Positions 61,936 to 64,000 of a DNA stretch of 64,000 bases are shown here, one piece after another. The position numbers were made by a program, and so were the translations under genes. Position 1 is the stretch's first letter, and every line of letters begins with the position of its first letter. The stretch is from Onchidella celtica. Its lineage: Eukaryota > Mollusca > Gastropoda > Systellommatophora > Onchidiidae. The notes under the pieces were generated by a model. It was not told where the DNA came from. It did not search any database and worked only from the letters and a program-made list of their open reading frames with translations. The stretch is from assembly GCA_963931925.1 (NCBI GenBank), contig OZ007576.1:12661082-12725081 (forward strand), given 5' to 3'.

Positions 61936-62869
61936 ATTGTGACTCGTCCATTTTCGTAATATTTAGTTGTAGTTAGTTAGTAGGTATTTGTGCTGTCTTG
62001 TTCGTTGGATGAATGGACATTTCATGATATGATTTATGTATATTTATGAATAATAATATGTATTGATGCATGTATTTTGATGAATATGTATTAATGTGTA
62101 CTTAAATTTCAGAGAGACAGTGTGTGTGCGTGCAGCCTGAGGAGACGAGCAGCCAGAGCTCCGATTAAAGGGAGGAGTTTGCTCGAAATTTCAAAAATTG
62201 AAAGTTAAGTAAAAGTCTAAAATTTTGTACCCTGGATTAAGGGCTGTCTTTTCATCTGTCTGTTTCCCTGTTTTTGCTGTTTTCGTTGTAATTGATTATA
62301 CGGGCGGTGGCGCGGGTTTGCTGTGTTGAACTTAGTTTATCCTTTTAAAAAGGTGTGGTAAACTTTGGAACTTCGTTCATCACAGTGACCAGTTCTGTAG
62401 GGACCTGTAATATTGTTTAGTTGTAGCGTCGATATCTTCCTCGTTGTTTTAGGAAGACGTTTCTCTTGTCCCTCTCTTACCTGTCTGTAAATACGTTCTT
62501 TTTTTTCAGACTCTGTTCTTGTTCGTACCTTGTTGTGTAATCGGCGTAGTTAGGTTGCATTCTTTTTTTCCATTATAGTTTTTTGTTTGTAGAAGCTTTG
62601 TCCTAGTCTGGTTCGTTGTCCTTGACGTACTTGTGGTCCTTCTACTGTATTTCTTCATTCTTGTCATTTCTATTTTCTTTTATAATTAATAGTGCAATGC
62701 ATTTTATAGATATAGAATTAATTGTGCTGTAAAGGTAAATTTCTGAATTGTATTCTGAACCGGGTATTGTTATATCTGGTGTGATCTCAGGTCTCTGGTC
62801 GTATCGTTAGTGATCATACCGACAGGTTGGTCGTTCGCATAATAGATACCATAACCATAAATCTGTGAA
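61936..62869 (+). other. Retrotransposon leader (5' UTR)
   Basis: About 930 bp between the primer-binding site and gag. No ORF of note; it probably holds packaging signals but none can be named by eye. Confidence 0.6.
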
Positions 62870-64000
62870 ATGGCGGAACTCCAGCAACTAATGAAGTTGG
62901 GTAAGGAACTTGGCCTGGAGGGAGAAGAGCTACGCGGCTGGATTAAAGAACAGCAGGCAGAAATGCGCGATGAGCGTGCTAAGGATAGAGAACAGGAAAA
63001 AAAGGATAAGGAAGAGGAAAGAGAGGCTAAGGCTCAGCAACAAGAAAGAGAGGCTAAGGATAAGGAAGAGGAAAGGGAGTTTAAGTTAAAGGAGTTGCAT
63101 CAGCAACAGGAGAGACAGGCTCAGGAGAGGGAGCTTAAGTTAAAGGAGATAGAAGCTCAAGAACGGGAGCAGGAGATAAGGTTAAAGGAGATAGAAGCTC
63201 AAGAGCGGGAGACAGACGCGCGAGTAAGAATAGCGGAGTTGGAAATCAAAAAGAGTGCGCCAACAGAAACAGTTGAGCGGCAGGTACCCAATAAAGGTGG
63301 TGTCAGGATTAAGCTCCCTACGTTCGACGACCGGAAGGACGACATAGACGCCTTCCTTTACAGGTTCGAATTGAACGCACAATTGCAATGGGGGGAAAAT
63401 AAGGAATTATGGGCCACGTACCTGGCATCGCTATTGCAGGGGCGAGCGCTAACCTACTTTAAAGAGCTACAGCGCGAAGACGTGCAAGACTACGATAAGC
63501 TGAAGGCTTTGCTGCTTCGCCGATTTGCGCGTACCGAGGAATATTTCCGGGAGCAGTTTAGGCGGGCACGTGCAGATACCAGGGAGGACTTTGCTGCCTT
63601 CGTCGCGAGACTAACGGAGTATTTCGCGAACTGGGTAGACTTGGCGCATGTGGGCACGGATTTCGCTAAACTGAAAGACCTAATGATCCGTGACCAGCTG
63701 TACGCGTCGTGCCACAAAGATCTGGTGGCTTTCCTGAAAGAGAACGAACCCGCGACGGTGCAGGAGGCGTCTAAGTTGGCGGAGGCATACCGTACGGCGC
63801 ATCCGTCCAAACCAGTCGCCAGGGCGTACGTCCAAGATGCTGGGTACGTCGCCGTTGTCGAGGGGTCGCCGGCAGGCCTTAGGGACAGGTCGCGTCAGCG
63901 TGGTGCCTATAGCGGGCAAGCCCAGGGGCAGCGTAGGGGCTATCACCAATCACCGGCATATGGATCCGGTAAGTTTGACCGAGCAGGAGGGCTAGGTCGC
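62870..64000 (+). CDS. gag: Gag polyprotein of the gypsy-type retrotransposon (partial)
   Basis: Open for 377 codons to the window edge with no stop. It is the structural protein that would form the particle around the element's RNA. Residues 1-30 are a short leader (MAELQQLMKL), and ~30-125 form a highly charged Glu/Lys/Arg/Gln coiled coil with a repeated LKEIEAQERE unit. Residues ~145-315 form a helical gag/SCAN-like capsid region: IKLPTFDDRKDDIDAFLYRF, WATYLASLLQGRALTYF, LRRFARTEEYFREQF, FANWVDLA. After 315 it becomes basic and Gly/Gln/Arg-rich (GQAQGQRRGYHQ), leading towards a nucleocapsid. No zinc knuckle (CX2CX4HX4C) is reached before the window ends. The intact frame and higher GC than the surroundings suggest a young, possibly active copy. 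Confidence 0.9.
   Translation, partial: MAELQQLMKLGKELGLEGEELRGWIKEQQAEMRDERAKDREQEKKDKEEEREAKAQQQEREAKDKEEEREFKLKELHQQQERQAQERELKLKEIEAQEREQEIRLKEIEAQERETDARVRIAELEIKKSAPTETVERQVPNKGGVRIKLPTFDDRKDDIDAFLYRFELNAQLQWGENKELWATYLASLLQGRALTYFKELQREDVQDYDKLKALLLRRFARTEEYFREQFRRARADTREDFAAFVARLTEYFANWVDLAHVGTDFAKLKDLMIRDQLYASCHKDLVAFLKENEPATVQEASKLAEAYRTAHPSKPVARAYVQDAGYVAVVEGSPAGLRDRSRQRGAYSGQAQGQRRGYHQSPAYGSGKFDRAGGLGR

Overview
The window looks like a piece of a marine invertebrate genome, most likely a mollusc and perhaps a gastropod (inference). It is AT-rich and intron-rich, with few genes. It holds long CT, TATC and TTATC microsatellites, very many short terminal-inverted-repeat (TIR) elements, a CR1/Rex1-like non-LTR retrotransposon ending in a TTATC tail, and a Ty3/gypsy-type element primed by tRNA-Pro. 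No bacterial-style operon, phage, CRISPR or rRNA is visible. A 200-base run of N is a scaffolding gap.

Only one host gene is convincing. It lies on the minus strand as two exons (46735-46550, then 35359-33890) separated by an 11.2 kb phase-0 intron. Spliced, they give about 551 residues: a PTB/PID phosphotyrosine-binding-type domain split across the two exons, then a long disordered Ser/Pro-rich tail with tyrosine motifs. It is probably a signalling adaptor, but I cannot name it. The intron is packed with mobile DNA.

The rest is layers of transposable elements whose order can be read from target-site duplications (TSDs). 0-0.8 kb: two TIR elements carrying THAP zinc-finger exons. 3.2-4.2 kb: truncated tail of the retrotransposon that is nearly complete at 53.1-56.2 kb. 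10.4-11.5 kb: a 'MITE-A' interrupted by two THAP-bearing, ISL2EU-like elements. 11.9-12.9 kb: TATC arrays. 13.6 kb: Harbinger-type MITE. 16.6-17.4 kb: hAT element. 17.7-22.9 kb: a large inverted-repeat element split by a 3.46 kb DNA transposon with a decayed transposase. 23.5-27 kb: MITE-A copies, a hAT-like element, and a Harbinger-type MITE. 38.4-40.3 kb: MITE-A split by a 1.6 kb element with an 8-bp TSD and a THAP exon (P-like). 44.5-45.7 kb: a THAP element split by a Harbinger-like element with a MADF exon. 49-51 kb: mariner-type and hAT MITEs. 57-58.3 kb: a solo LTR inside a minisatellite. 60.7-64 kb: 5' LTR, primer-binding site and gag of a gypsy-type retrotransposon that runs off the window.

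The recurring pattern is short, non-autonomous DNA transposons that keep mainly the transposase's N-terminal DNA-binding exon (THAP or MADF) with its splice donor or start. Together with the repeated use of MITE-A copies as landing sites, this is the most unusual feature of the window.
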